Shown: piece by piece, positions 23,686 to 32,073 of the stretch
How the letters are laid out: each line of letters opens with the position of its first letter
How positions within the stretch are numbered: the stretch's first letter is position 1
NCBI RefSeq assembly: GCF_004339525.1
Contig: NZ_SMGE01000001.1
Location: 2,790,001-2,854,000 of the forward strand
DNA length: 64,000 nucleotides
DNA from: Flavobacterium sp. 90
GTDB lineage: Bacteria > Bacteroidota > Bacteroidia > Flavobacteriales > Flavobacteriaceae
Reading direction: 5' to 3'
The notes under the pieces: model-generated
Told to the model about the DNA's origin: nothing
The model's database searches: none
The model's input: the letters and a program-made list of their open reading frames with translations, nothing else
Program-made: the position numbers and the translations under genes

Positions 23686-24888
23686 TTATTTGATCAAGTT
23701 TACACCATCAACTGTTGCCCAAGCACCAGGAGTTAATGTAGCTCCAGTAGCAGTAGTACTAGTTGTCCAGTTTGTTGCAGGAAGAAAGCTAGCTGCAGAT
23801 AATGTAAAAGTAGCCTGTCCTGAAATGAAAGTAATAGGAGAGTTAGTAATTTTTACGTTGTTTAATTTGATTTTTCCACCAGCAACTTGGTGATCGTAAG
23901 TAACTTTATCTAATATTTGTAATACACCACCATTGAATGCTGTAGGTGTAGTTTGACTAACATAACCATCGATTACGATATTGCTGTAGTCACCATTTCC
24001 TTCTTTTTTAAATTGAATAGCATCCAATTGAATTTCTTTTTGTTCTTCTGTAACTGTACCTGCAGCTCTTTTTAGAGTGATGTTAGTTACTTTTGGAAAA
24101 AATGCATTGTTATTATTAGAAGCTTCGATTTCCATACCATAGTTTCCTTTATCAACTTGGTAAGCATACCAGTTTGTATTTGCTTGACCTTGCCATCCAT
24201 CTTGCCAGTCAAATGAATCATCATAGTTTCCGTAAGAGATAGAATTTGTTAAACTTACAGTTCCTCCGAAGAATTCGTATCCGTCATCAGCACCTTTGTA
24301 AGATACTAAGTGATCTAAAGTTGTTCCTGAACCTACAGAGTAGAAAGTAAAACCATTGTTTTCTTTTGCACCGTCAGCTAATTTTGAACCAGCGTATTCA
24401 ACTCTTGTATATACTAATGAACCACCATTGTGAGCTGGATTTGGAGTTTCTGATCCGTAAGAGATGTTGTTTCCGTCTTCTGAAGTAGAAGTTGCTTTGC
24501 CACCAGCTACATTTACAGGAGCATCACCATACATTATGATTCCTCCCCAAGATCCTGGAACTTTTGATTTTTCTGTAAATACTACTGGTTTGTCAGCAGT
24601 ACCTTTTGTAATTAATTTTCCGCCTTTTAAAACAACTAATGCGTTGTCTCCAGTAGCTTTATCGATAGTAATTGTTGATCCTGCTTCAAAAGTTACAGTT
24701 ACACCTTCGTTGATTTTTACAATTCCTTTTAAAGTGTAGTTACCAAGAACGTAAGTTTTGTTTGCAGTGATTGGACCTGTGATTTCGCCTGTTGCAGGTG
24801 GAGTAACAGGAGTTGGATCATCACTACTTGAGCAAGAATTTAAAAATAATCCTGTAGCAAGTGCTAAAGCAAAAAGTTTAGTTTTCAT
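23686..24888 (-). CDS. Beta-helix-type surface lipoprotein
   Basis: This 400-aa predicted lipoprotein has a signal peptide with lipobox LNSC (Cys19) and a linker SSSDDPTPVTPPATGE. The body reads as a right-handed beta-helix: GNYTLKGIVKINEGVTVTFEAGSTITI, ALVVLKGGKLITKGTADKPVVFTEK, GSWGGIIMYG, then tyrosine/aspartate-rich turns such as YKGADDGYEFFGGTVSLTNSISYGNYDDSFDWQDGWQG. It may bind or degrade a surface ligand. ATG 24888 is chosen because the ATG at 24921 would precede the signal peptide by 11 residues. It is in the phosphate-type locus with a TonB receptor, phoBR and a porin. A Pho-box-like repeat lies at 24991-25008, so phosphate starvation control is plausible. Confidence 0.8.
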   Translation of the reverse strand: MKTKLFALALATGLFLNSCSSSDDPTPVTPPATGEITGPITANKTYVLGNYTLKGIVKINEGVTVTFEAGSTITIDKATGDNALVVLKGGKLITKGTADKPVVFTEKSKVPGSWGGIIMYGDAPVNVAGGKATSTSEDGNNISYGSETPNPAHNGGSLVYTRVEYAGSKLADGAKENNGFTFYSVGSGTTLDHLVSYKGADDGYEFFGGTVSLTNSISYGNYDDSFDWQDGWQGQANTNWYAYQVDKGNYGMEIEASNNNNAFFPKVTNITLKRAAGTVTEEQKEIQLDAIQFKKEGNGDYSNIVIDGYVSQTTPTAFNGGVLQILDKVTYDHQVAGGKIKLNNVKITNSPITFISGQATFTLSAASFLPATNWTTSTTATGATLTPGAWATVDGVNLIK

Positions 24889-24990
24889 AGTTGTGTTATT
24901 ATGTGTTTTTATTTTTGTCAAAATTAGAACGATAATCTTTTTCGGGTGTTATCTGAATATTACTTTACGGTTACCAAAAACAAACTAAAA

Positions 24991-25008
24991 TGTGAAGAGA
25001 ATGTTAAG
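24991..25008 (-). promoter_or_regulatory. Pho-box-like direct repeat before the beta-helix lipoprotein
   Basis: On the minus strand it reads CTTAACA-TTCT-CTTCACA: two 7-bp units with an 11-bp period, the geometry of PhoB sites. A TTAGTTTG (-7-like) follows two to three bases later. The unit CTTAACA also appears at the porin promoter, and a similar CCTAACA at the TonB receptor promoter. Confidence 0.5.
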
Positions 25009-25032
25009 AGATTTTTTACAATAGTTTATAAA

Positions 25033-25066
25033 TAAAAAAAGCCCCGAATGAAATTCGGAGCTTTGA
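25033..25066. terminator. Terminator after the 507-aa T9SS protein
   Basis: CCGAAT (25044-25049), loop GAA and ATTCGG (25053-25058), with an outer AAAGC/GCTTT extension, beside an A-run on the left (T-run on the minus strand). It terminates the gene ending at 25086. Confidence 0.7.
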
Positions 25067-25085
25067 TTTTAAATGTGTTATAATT

Positions 25086-26609
25086 TTATTGATATGAGAT
25101 TTTCCCAGATTTAACCTCTTTATTATCAGATATAATTTTATAAAAGTAGATTCCTTTTGGATAATTTGAGGGGATATTCCATTTTATAATTTGATTGGGA
25201 GTGGCAGTACCTTTAAAAACGGATTGAGCGTTTCTTAATCCTTCAGAATAAACAATGATTTCCATTTCCTGATTGCTGGAAGAACTTGTTGTGAAATTTA
25301 CAGCGTCTGATGTAGGGTTTGGATAAACAGTAGATATTAACGCTTCTTCATTGTTTGAAGATTTAAAGATTAATCCAGGATTATGGGGTAGCAAAATGCC
25401 ATTACTAGGTGCATATTGATTTCCTGACGTTACCATTCTTTTTAATATAAAATCCTTAGGAGAATTGAAATATCTATTAAAGGTAGCTGGAGTTAGCACC
25501 AAATTTTGTGATGTGTCTGGTAATTCGCTACCGTCTCCATCCTGATCAATTACATACCATGAGTATTGATAAGAATGAGCACCTAAACCTCCTGTAGGTA
25601 CAGTACCATCAACTGTTGATCCATTCAAAGTAATTGTATTATTCCCTACGAGAGAATTATGTGGTATCGGGACACCATTACTAGGTGCATATTGATTTCC
25701 TGACGTTATCATTCTTTTTAATATAAAATTATTAGGAGAATTGAAATATCTATTAAACGTAGCTGGAGTTAGTATTAAATTTTGTGATGTATCAGGTAAT
25801 TGGCTACTGTCTCCATCTTGATCAATCACATACCATGAATATTGATAAGAGCCTATTCCGCCTGTTGGCAAACTCCCGGTAACTATTACTCCATCTATAG
25901 AGATTATATTATTTTGTACAAAAGGTGGAGGAGTAACCGTGACGGTTATTTCGGCACTAGTATTAGTAAGACCTGCTGATGTAACACTTCTTTTAAATGA
26001 TGTCGTTGCAGCAAGAATGCCTGGTGAATAATTTATACCAGTAGCTCCTGAAATGATAGAATATGCACCATCTCCAACCTTTTTTTTCTGCCATGAATAA
26101 GTAAAAGTTCCATTACCACCTGATGGATTGGAACCACTTATGGCATTTGCCGATTGTCCTTCAAAAACGGTTTGATTTCCTGAGATAATATTGTTAGTTA
26201 TCGAAGTTGCTGGTGCAGCTTTATAGTTAACAGTAATTTTAATCATTTTAGAGTCAGCTTGAAAACAACTACCATCTGTAGAGAATTTATAAGCAATCTG
26301 AGTGTCGGCTGTTACTGTTTTCTTAAATTTGTATCTTATAGTAGTATTTTGTCCAGGTGTCAAGATGCTTCCATTTGTATAGCTTGTTGAAAGTATACCA
26401 TCATTATTTGCACATGATTGCAATGCATTAAGAAATACAGGATCGCTGGTGCTTCCATAACAATTGACCAACACATCAACGGTTCCTTCTGCTCCTGAAT
26501 TAACATCAATTGTTTTTGTTTGAGGACTGTAGGTGACATAATTTTGAGAAAATCCAATCTCTGCCAAAAAAAGCAGAGACATCATAAATAGTAATTTTAC
26601 ATTTTTCAT
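25086..26609 (-). CDS. T9SS-exported surface protein with two recent internal repeats
   Basis: This 507-aa secreted protein has a signal peptide (about 1-22, ending GFSQ), an N-terminal beta-sandwich-like region with two cysteines, a SprB/Ig-like segment (GSNPSGGNGTFTYSWQKKK) and two copies of an 85-90-residue module (each with YQYSWYVIDQDGD, LPDTSQNL, LTPATFNRYFNSP, LKRM and TSGNQYAPSNG). It ends with a type A T9SS sorting domain (STVYPNPTSDAVNF ... GIYFYKIISDNKEVKSGKISYQ). The DNA of the two modules is nearly identical over 176 bp (25399-25574 and 25675-25850), so the duplication is recent. ATG 26609 places the signal peptide at the N-terminus. Function unknown, probably adhesion or ligand binding. 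Confidence 0.85.
   Translation of the reverse strand: MKNVKLLFMMSLLFLAEIGFSQNYVTYSPQTKTIDVNSGAEGTVDVLVNCYGSTSDPVFLNALQSCANNDGILSTSYTNGSILTPGQNTTIRYKFKKTVTADTQIAYKFSTDGSCFQADSKMIKITVNYKAAPATSITNNIISGNQTVFEGQSANAISGSNPSGGNGTFTYSWQKKKVGDGAYSIISGATGINYSPGILAATTSFKRSVTSAGLTNTSAEITVTVTPPPFVQNNIISIDGVIVTGSLPTGGIGSYQYSWYVIDQDGDSSQLPDTSQNLILTPATFNRYFNSPNNFILKRMITSGNQYAPSNGVPIPHNSLVGNNTITLNGSTVDGTVPTGGLGAHSYQYSWYVIDQDGDGSELPDTSQNLVLTPATFNRYFNSPKDFILKRMVTSGNQYAPSNGILLPHNPGLIFKSSNNEEALISTVYPNPTSDAVNFTTSSSSNQEMEIIVYSEGLRNAQSVFKGTATPNQIIKWNIPSNYPKGIYFYKIISDNKEVKSGKISYQ
25399..25850 (-). repeat. Two tandem 176-bp coding repeats (276-bp period)
   Basis: Copy one is 25399-25574 and copy two 25675-25850. They differ at only a modest number of positions by eye, and the reading frame is kept. 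The ~100 bp between them is more diverged. A likely site for length variation by recombination. Confidence 0.85.
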
Positions 26610-26750
26610 AAGTTGTTGTTTAAAATTCAAGATAAAATTAGCAGGATAATTTTTACAACATGTTATGTAGGTATTACATTACAGTTAGCTAAAAAACATT
26701 AAATTATCAGAAAAACGCTATGAGTTTTTTTTTAAGGACGTATAAATAAA

Positions 26751-26776
26751 AAAAGCTCCAGATATCTGGAGCTTTC
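26751..26776. terminator. Terminator after the TonB receptor
   Basis: AAAGCTCCAGAT and ATCTGGAGCTTT form a perfect 24-bp palindrome at 26752-26775, beside an A-run on the left. It terminates the minus-strand receptor gene ending at 26802. Confidence 0.75.
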
Positions 26777-26801
26777 ATTTTTGTATTTATTTGGATGGGT
26801 A

Positions 26802-29615
26802 CTAAAAAGTGTATCCTAGTTTTAAAGAGAAACCAACTCCTTTTTTATAGCTGTTTGCCAGTAAAGAGGATTCATCTACTTTTATAGTTCCCTCGTTTCC
26901 AAATTCACGTTTTCTCCATGAATTTAAAATGTTATCGGCAGTGAATTTTACATCAAAGTGATCAGAAAGTTTGCTTCCCCATACAAAATCCAATTGCTGT
27001 ACAGGCAACTCATAGATGTTGTCTTGTCCATTGGTTCCTACAGCATATATTCTTTTTCCAAAAACACCGTAAACAAGAGACATAGTATTTGGCATGTCTT
27101 TTCCTAAATTAAATTCATATTTTAAATCTGAATTGACTAACCAGTTTGATGCTCCTTGCAGTGATCTTGATTGATGTGTTTCAATTGAAGGTTTTACAGT
27201 AATTACTCCGTCCTCATCGATAGATTCAAAAGTTGGGCTTACAGTAACTTTTGATGACATCAAAGTAGCATTTAATCCCCATGAAAAATTATCTAAGTTT
27301 TCGCTGATTCTTTCTAAACCAACAAGTAATTCAGCTTCTACTCCAAATAAGTTGGCACTTTCCGAATTTAGAAAAGTAGTAACTGTTCCTGTAGTTGCGT
27401 TTGAGATGAAAGTTTTTTCAATTGGATTGACAAGGTGTTTTCCAAATATTCCAACAGTAATCATTTCTTTAGACGTTGGGAACAATTCATATTTTAAGTC
27501 AGCATTGTAATTGTCGCTGTTTTTCAAAATTGAATTTCCTTGAGTTGAAGTTCCGTCAGCATTAATGAAAGATATAGGGAAAGCCTCCATGATAACTGGT
27601 TTCGTGTATGTTTTGCTTGCTGCAAAACGAATGTTAGCGGTGTCAGTCAGTAAATACTTAAGATTTACCGATGGTAAAAAATAGGCATTATCATATTTTA
27701 ATACTCTGAAAGGAGAATCAAAAGAACCTAATGTTCTGTAATGAGTTTCCTTAAGAGTGCTTTCAAAACGAACTCCTGCGTTTACTTCAAGTTTCTCTCC
27801 AAATTTTAAAAACAAATTAGTATAACCTGCATTAGCCATTTCGTCAAGTTTAACTTTGTAAGTAGCATTAGAGTTTTCGCTAAAAGTCATTTTATTAGCT
27901 GAAATGTCGCTGGTTATTTGAGTATCTATATTATTTATGCTTGTAGTAAAACCCTCATTACCGGTACTTGAAACAAAACGGTATGAAGATTCCATCTTAG
28001 ATCCGCTGCCATTATATCCAACGGTTAATTTGTTTTGTTTGTCATTTTTCCCGAATTTCAAATTATACTCTACTAATGCTGAATAAAAAGAATTACCATC
28101 GACAGTTAAATATTGGCGCAGAAAATTATTTCCTCCATAAGAAGTGCTTATCATATCATCGCCTACTTTAAGACCAGAGAAATACTTTCTATCTGGCTGC
28201 TCATATTTTGTAGTAGCAAATGAGGCTCCAGCTTTAATAGTTTGGTTTTTGTCTTTGCTTATTGCGTATTCACCTAATAATTGGGCATTCAAATAATCAC
28301 TTTTGTCTAATTGATTGGTACGGATAAATCCATTTTCAGCAGCTGTTCCTGCTGATGGCCCGTATTGATCTTTTATAGAGTTTAAGTTCGTTCTGATGTA
28401 TAATGTGTTGAACGATAACTTAAGTCTGTCATTGCTGTAGTTTAAACCAACTAATGCTGAGTTTGTGGTTTTGAAACGATAATCAGTAGTGATAAAATTG
28501 TTTACATATTTAGATCCTGAAGACTGTAAATCGATAGTTCTGTCAACTCCTTCTCTTATTGAGAAATTATTGTCGTAATTTAGAGAAAGCAGGTACGAGA
28601 AAGTTTGATTATTACTCAAATCAAATTTCTCGGCATGCAAAAGGTTGAAACTTGTGTTTAAAGGACTTTTAGTTTCATTTACATTAAAACCTTTATCGTT
28701 ACTTACTGAGTTTAATGCCTGGTCAGTTGTGTAAGTTTGTCTCGTTGCCTGATTGCCAAGAAAACTTGGTAATTCTCTGTCTTTACCATTAAATCCTAAA
28801 AAGCCTGTTGCTGTATCTGCATCATTTGATAATAAGAAATCTTTAAAGCTGTTTCCGGTTGTGTAACCTGCTCCAATACTTATTTTCGTAACGCTTTTTG
28901 TTGGCTTTGAAGTTTGAATGTTGAAAGTACCTCCTGCAAAATCACCATATATATTTGGATTAAATGTTTTGTACACATCAATTACTCCAACAATATTCGT
29001 TGGAAACAAATCCAAAGCAATAATTTTAGTGAATGGGCTGTTTGTAGGTGCAGCCAAATCATTAATCAATAAATTATTATAGCGGTCTTCCAGTCCACGT
29101 ACAAATATTCCACGTGAATCTACTTTAGTGATTCCGGTAATTTTTGTCAAACCTTCCTCAACATCACTTACACCTTTTCTAGCCATTTCTTGTGCACCAA
29201 TACTTTGTTTGATAACAACAGCATTTTTTTGGTCTAGTAATAATGCAGTTTCTTTTTCTTTGTTTGCTGTCGATTTTACAACAACATCTTTAAGAGTATA
29301 ACCTCCGGACGAAAGCACCTGATTAACAGTAACAGTTTCGTTTGCTTTAACAGTCACGGGTTTTTCTACAGATTCATATCCAACGAAACTAAAGATAATA
29401 GTATAATTTCCTGGATTTACAGTCAACGAATATTTTCCGTCGATGTCAGTGTTAGCGCTAATGTTTGTACCTTTAATTAAAACATTTGCAAAAGGTAACG
29501 ATTGGTTGTTCATTTCCTTGTCGGTTAATACACCAGAAATCGTACCTTTGGTTTGTGCGATCGAAATCGTACAGATGAATAATGTGATAAATAGAAATTT
29601 TAAATTGAATTTCAT
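26802..29615 (-). CDS. TonB-dependent receptor with carboxypeptidase-regulatory domain
   Basis: This 937-aa outer-membrane transporter has a signal peptide (about 1-20), a carboxypeptidase-regulatory-like domain at about 24-105 (GTISGVLTDKEMNNQSLPFANVLIKGTNISANTDIDGKYSL ... FVGYESVEKPVTV), a plug (about 110-250, with IKQSIGAQEMARKGVSDVEEGLTKITGITKVDSRGIFVRGLEDRYNNLLIND) and a barrel ending KKGVGFSLKLGYTF. No SusD partner is adjacent, so it is not a classic Sus pair. It is divergent from phoB and in the same block as a beta-helix lipoprotein and an OprP-type porin. A Pho-box-like repeat lies at 29662-29679. A phosphate or organophosphate substrate is inferred from the location only. Confidence 0.9.
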   Translation of the reverse strand: MKFNLKFLFITLFICTISIAQTKGTISGVLTDKEMNNQSLPFANVLIKGTNISANTDIDGKYSLTVNPGNYTIIFSFVGYESVEKPVTVKANETVTVNQVLSSGGYTLKDVVVKSTANKEKETALLLDQKNAVVIKQSIGAQEMARKGVSDVEEGLTKITGITKVDSRGIFVRGLEDRYNNLLINDLAAPTNSPFTKIIALDLFPTNIVGVIDVYKTFNPNIYGDFAGGTFNIQTSKPTKSVTKISIGAGYTTGNSFKDFLLSNDADTATGFLGFNGKDRELPSFLGNQATRQTYTTDQALNSVSNDKGFNVNETKSPLNTSFNLLHAEKFDLSNNQTFSYLLSLNYDNNFSIREGVDRTIDLQSSGSKYVNNFITTDYRFKTTNSALVGLNYSNDRLKLSFNTLYIRTNLNSIKDQYGPSAGTAAENGFIRTNQLDKSDYLNAQLLGEYAISKDKNQTIKAGASFATTKYEQPDRKYFSGLKVGDDMISTSYGGNNFLRQYLTVDGNSFYSALVEYNLKFGKNDKQNKLTVGYNGSGSKMESSYRFVSSTGNEGFTTSINNIDTQITSDISANKMTFSENSNATYKVKLDEMANAGYTNLFLKFGEKLEVNAGVRFESTLKETHYRTLGSFDSPFRVLKYDNAYFLPSVNLKYLLTDTANIRFAASKTYTKPVIMEAFPISFINADGTSTQGNSILKNSDNYNADLKYELFPTSKEMITVGIFGKHLVNPIEKTFISNATTGTVTTFLNSESANLFGVEAELLVGLERISENLDNFSWGLNATLMSSKVTVSPTFESIDEDGVITVKPSIETHQSRSLQGASNWLVNSDLKYEFNLGKDMPNTMSLVYGVFGKRIYAVGTNGQDNIYELPVQQLDFVWGSKLSDHFDVKFTADNILNSWRKREFGNEGTIKVDESSLLANSYKKGVGFSLKLGYTF

Positions 29616-29661
29616 TTCAGTGTTGTGTTTAATTTATTTTTGTGCAAAGAAAGAAACGCTG

Positions 29662-29679
29662 TGTAAAGTTCATGTTAGG
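29662..29679 (-). promoter_or_regulatory. Pho-box-like direct repeat before the TonB receptor
   Basis: On the minus strand it reads CCTAACA-TGAA-CTTTACA (7+4+7). Nine bases further on is TTTCTTTG, a -7-like element. It has the same layout as the repeats at 24991-25008 and before the porin. Spacing resembles PhoB-activated promoters, in which the box replaces the -33 element. Confidence 0.5.
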
Positions 29680-29848
29680 CACTTGTTATGTTTTTGTGTC
29701 TTGTAGATTATCAAATTGTTACCAGATTAAATTACAGTTAACTGCAATTTTTGACCGTTGTTTTATTAGTATATTTACCATCTCAAATGAAAATCATCGA
29801 ATGTATAATAAAGAAAATTTGATGTAAGAATCTCAATTTTTGCTATTT

Positions 29849-30532
29849 ATGAAAAAAACACAAACCAAGATTTTATTAGTTGACGATGAACCAGATATCT
29901 TAGAAATCGTTGGCTATAACCTTGCTCAGGAAGGCTACCAGATTGTAACAGCTTCAAATGGAAAAGAAGCTATAGCAAAAGCTCAGAAAGAATTGCCGGA
30001 CTTGATTATTATGGACGTAATGATGGCTGAAATGGACGGAATGGAAGCTTGCGAACACATTAGAAAAATTCCTGAATTAAATAATGTTATCATAACATTC
30101 CTAACAGCGAGAAGCGAAGATTACTCACAAGTTGCTGGTTTTGATGCAGGTGCAGATGACTATATCACCAAGCCAATAAAACCAAAATTATTGGTCAGCA
30201 AAGTAAAGGCTTTGTTAAGAAGGTTAAAAGAACAAGAAGTAGTCAGCGACACTTTAAACGTTGGCGGAATCGAGATTAATCGAGAAGAATATAAGATCAT
30301 AAAAGGCAATGTAGAAATTGCTTTACCAAGAAAAGAATTCGAATTATTTTATCTATTAGCTTCAAAACCAGGGAAAGTTTTCAAGAGAGACGAAATCCTG
30401 GATAAAGTTTGGGGTAATGAAGTAGTAGTTGGAGGAAGAACAATAGATGTTCATATTCGAAAACTACGTGAAAAAATAGGAGAAGATCTTTTTAAAACCA
30501 TCAAAGGAGTTGGTTATAAATTTGAAGTCTAA
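29849..30532 (+). CDS. phoB: PhoB-like response regulator
   Basis: This is a 227-aa OmpR/PhoB-type response regulator. The receiver domain (about 7-125) has the acidic pair D12-D13, the phosphorylated Asp56 in IIMDVMMAEMDG, the Thr in FLTARSE and the Lys in DDYITKPIKP. The C-terminal winged-helix domain (about 135-227) has EFELFYLLASKPGKVFKRDEILDKVWG and VVVGGRTIDVHIRKLREKIG. ATG 29849 is used; a TTG three codons earlier is less likely. The partner histidine kinase is 292 bp downstream on the same strand. The neighbouring porin and receptor fit a phosphate regulon, so PhoB is the best name, though the signal is not proved. Confidence 0.85.
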   Translation: MKKTQTKILLVDDEPDILEIVGYNLAQEGYQIVTASNGKEAIAKAQKELPDLIIMDVMMAEMDGMEACEHIRKIPELNNVIITFLTARSEDYSQVAGFDAGADDYITKPIKPKLLVSKVKALLRRLKEQEVVSDTLNVGGIEINREEYKIIKGNVEIALPRKEFELFYLLASKPGKVFKRDEILDKVWGNEVVVGGRTIDVHIRKLREKIGEDLFKTIKGVGYKFEV

Positions 30533-30647
30533 TTTTTTAAGATACTGAGATTCTGTGGTGCTAATACGCTAAGGCTTTATAAGTGCGGAATTTTAGATAA
30601 GATTAAACGGATTCAAATTGTTTTAAAAACATCCTATAAAAATTAGA

Positions 30648-30789
30648 ACCATATAAGTGATATAAGTTCATTTTATTTGTTGTTCGAAATTTTTAAAAAT
30701 TAGTATATTTAGCACATATAAGCATAAAGTTTATATGTGCTAAGTCATTTATAGTCAAAAGTAAAATGAACTTATATCACTTATATGGT
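30648..30789. repeat. Nested inverted-repeat element between phoB and phoR
   Basis: Outer arms 30648-30675 and 30762-30789 are perfect 28-bp inverted repeats (starting ACCATATAAGTGATATAAG). Inside is a second pair of 12-bp arms, TAGCACATATAA (30710-30721) and its complement (30731-30742), with a 9-nt loop. The 142-bp element has no coding potential and resembles a palindromic intergenic repeat or miniature mobile element. In RNA it could form a strong hairpin between the two coding regions. Confidence 0.8.
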
Positions 30790-30824
30790 GAAAAAAATAA
30801 TCTCTTAATGGTTAAATAATTTCA

Positions 30825-31904
30825 ATGAAAATTAATTTTAAAAAAACATACAAATTTGCTATCAAATCGGCATTATATATAAGTCTATTTGCAACAGGAT
30901 TTGTACTGATGTTAATGTCATTATTCTATAAAAATCAACTAAAACATCAGGTTGCATTTGGAATAATTTTTATTATATCAATTTATATATTCGCGTTTTT
31001 AGTTTTGCAATATCGTGTAGAGCGCTTTATTTACAGAAGAGTAAAAAAAATATACGATGAGGTTTCTTTGTTAGAATCTACAACACTTATCAATCAGCCG
31101 ATAACTACAGATATGGAAACGCTTTCGCGTGAAGTAAAGAAGTTTGCAACTGATAAAAAACTTGAAATCGAAATGCTTGAAATTCGCGAGCAATACCGAA
31201 GAGAGTTTTTAGGAAACGTTTCGCACGAACTTAAAACACCGTTGTTTACTGTTCAGGGTTATGTTTCGACATTGCTTGATGGTGCAATGGACGACAAGAA
31301 TATCAGAAAGAAATATTTAAAACGTGCCGAAAAAGGAGTAGAGCGTCTTATATATATAGTAGAAGATTTGGATATGATAACCAAATTAGAATCAGGAGAT
31401 TTAGATTTGAATTTTACTGATTTTAATATCGTGGATCTTATTCAGAATGTTTTCGATTTATTAGAAATGAAAGCTGATAAAAAGAAAATCAAATTGGCCT
31501 TTGAAAGCAAAAACGTTCAGTCAGTAATTGTTCGAGGGGATCAGGACAGAATTCAACAAGTTTTGGAAAATCTTATCGTGAACTCTATTAAATATGGAAA
31601 AGATGGCGGTCTGACCGAAGTTGGCGTTGTCAATTTAACTAAGAAAAAAGTCTTAATCAGAATTAGTGATAATGGAGAAGGAGTTGAAAAACAAAATATT
31701 CCAAGACTTTTTGAACGTTTTTACAGAGTTGACAAAAGCGGAACTCGTTCTGAAGGAGGTTCCGGTTTGGGATTGGCGATCGTAAAACATATTATTGAAG
31801 CTCATAAAGAGAAGGTTTATGTAGAAAGTGAGTTCGGAATAGGTTCTGAGTTCTCTTTTACGCTTGAAAAAGCAAATAAAACAATAAAAGCTGAAGTTAA
31901 ATAA
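30825..31904 (+). CDS. phoR: PhoR-like sensor histidine kinase
   Basis: This 359-aa membrane histidine kinase has two hydrophobic segments close together near the N-terminus (about 13-33 and 42-62) with almost no extracytoplasmic loop. A short cytoplasmic linker leads to the dimerisation helix with the H box FLGNVSHELKTPLFTVQGYVS (His134) and the ATPase domain (about 240-350): N box VLENLIVNSIKYG, G1 ISDNGEGVEKQNIPRLFERFYRVDKS and G2 GGSGLGLAIVKHI. This is like PhoR, which also lacks a large sensor domain. It pairs with the phoB-like gene upstream. The naming rests on gene order and the phosphate-type neighbours. Confidence 0.85.
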   Translation: MKINFKKTYKFAIKSALYISLFATGFVLMLMSLFYKNQLKHQVAFGIIFIISIYIFAFLVLQYRVERFIYRRVKKIYDEVSLLESTTLINQPITTDMETLSREVKKFATDKKLEIEMLEIREQYRREFLGNVSHELKTPLFTVQGYVSTLLDGAMDDKNIRKKYLKRAEKGVERLIYIVEDLDMITKLESGDLDLNFTDFNIVDLIQNVFDLLEMKADKKKIKLAFESKNVQSVIVRGDQDRIQQVLENLIVNSIKYGKDGGLTEVGVVNLTKKKVLIRISDNGEGVEKQNIPRLFERFYRVDKSGTRSEGGSGLGLAIVKHIIEAHKEKVYVESEFGIGSEFSFTLEKANKTIKAEVK

Positions 31905-31944
31905 TTGTAAGCTACTTTCTGCGGAGTACAGTAAAACAGGGTGT

Positions 31945-31962
31945 TTTAACATTAGTTAAACA
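31945..31962 (+). promoter_or_regulatory. Pho-box-like direct repeat before the porin (distal)
   Basis: TTTAACA-TTAG-TTAAACA, two 7-bp units with an 11-bp period, 111 bp before the porin ATG. It has the same geometry as the other Pho-like sites in this locus. TTAACA is common in AT-rich DNA, so confidence is moderate. Confidence 0.4.
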
Positions 31963-32019
31963 TTGGCTGAGAATCCGTAACAATAAATTTTTATTATAGT
32001 AACATCTTGTTAATGATTT

Positions 32020-32043
32020 CTTAACATAGGTGACACATCTTTG
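32020..32043 (+). promoter_or_regulatory. Pho-box-like repeat overlapping a -7 element before the porin (proximal)
   Basis: CTTAACA-TAGG-TGACACA (32020-32037) runs directly into CATCTTTG (32036-32043), a -7-like element. The porin ATG is at 32074, giving a leader of roughly 25 nt. The abutting position resembles the site before the beta-helix lipoprotein. Confidence 0.45.
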
Positions 32044-32073
32044 CACCTTGAAATTAAGGGAATTAGAGAAAAG

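Noticed and set aside
29840..29848. TTG start for the PhoB-like protein
   Set aside because: An ATG three codons later gives the usual short N-terminus before the receiver domain.
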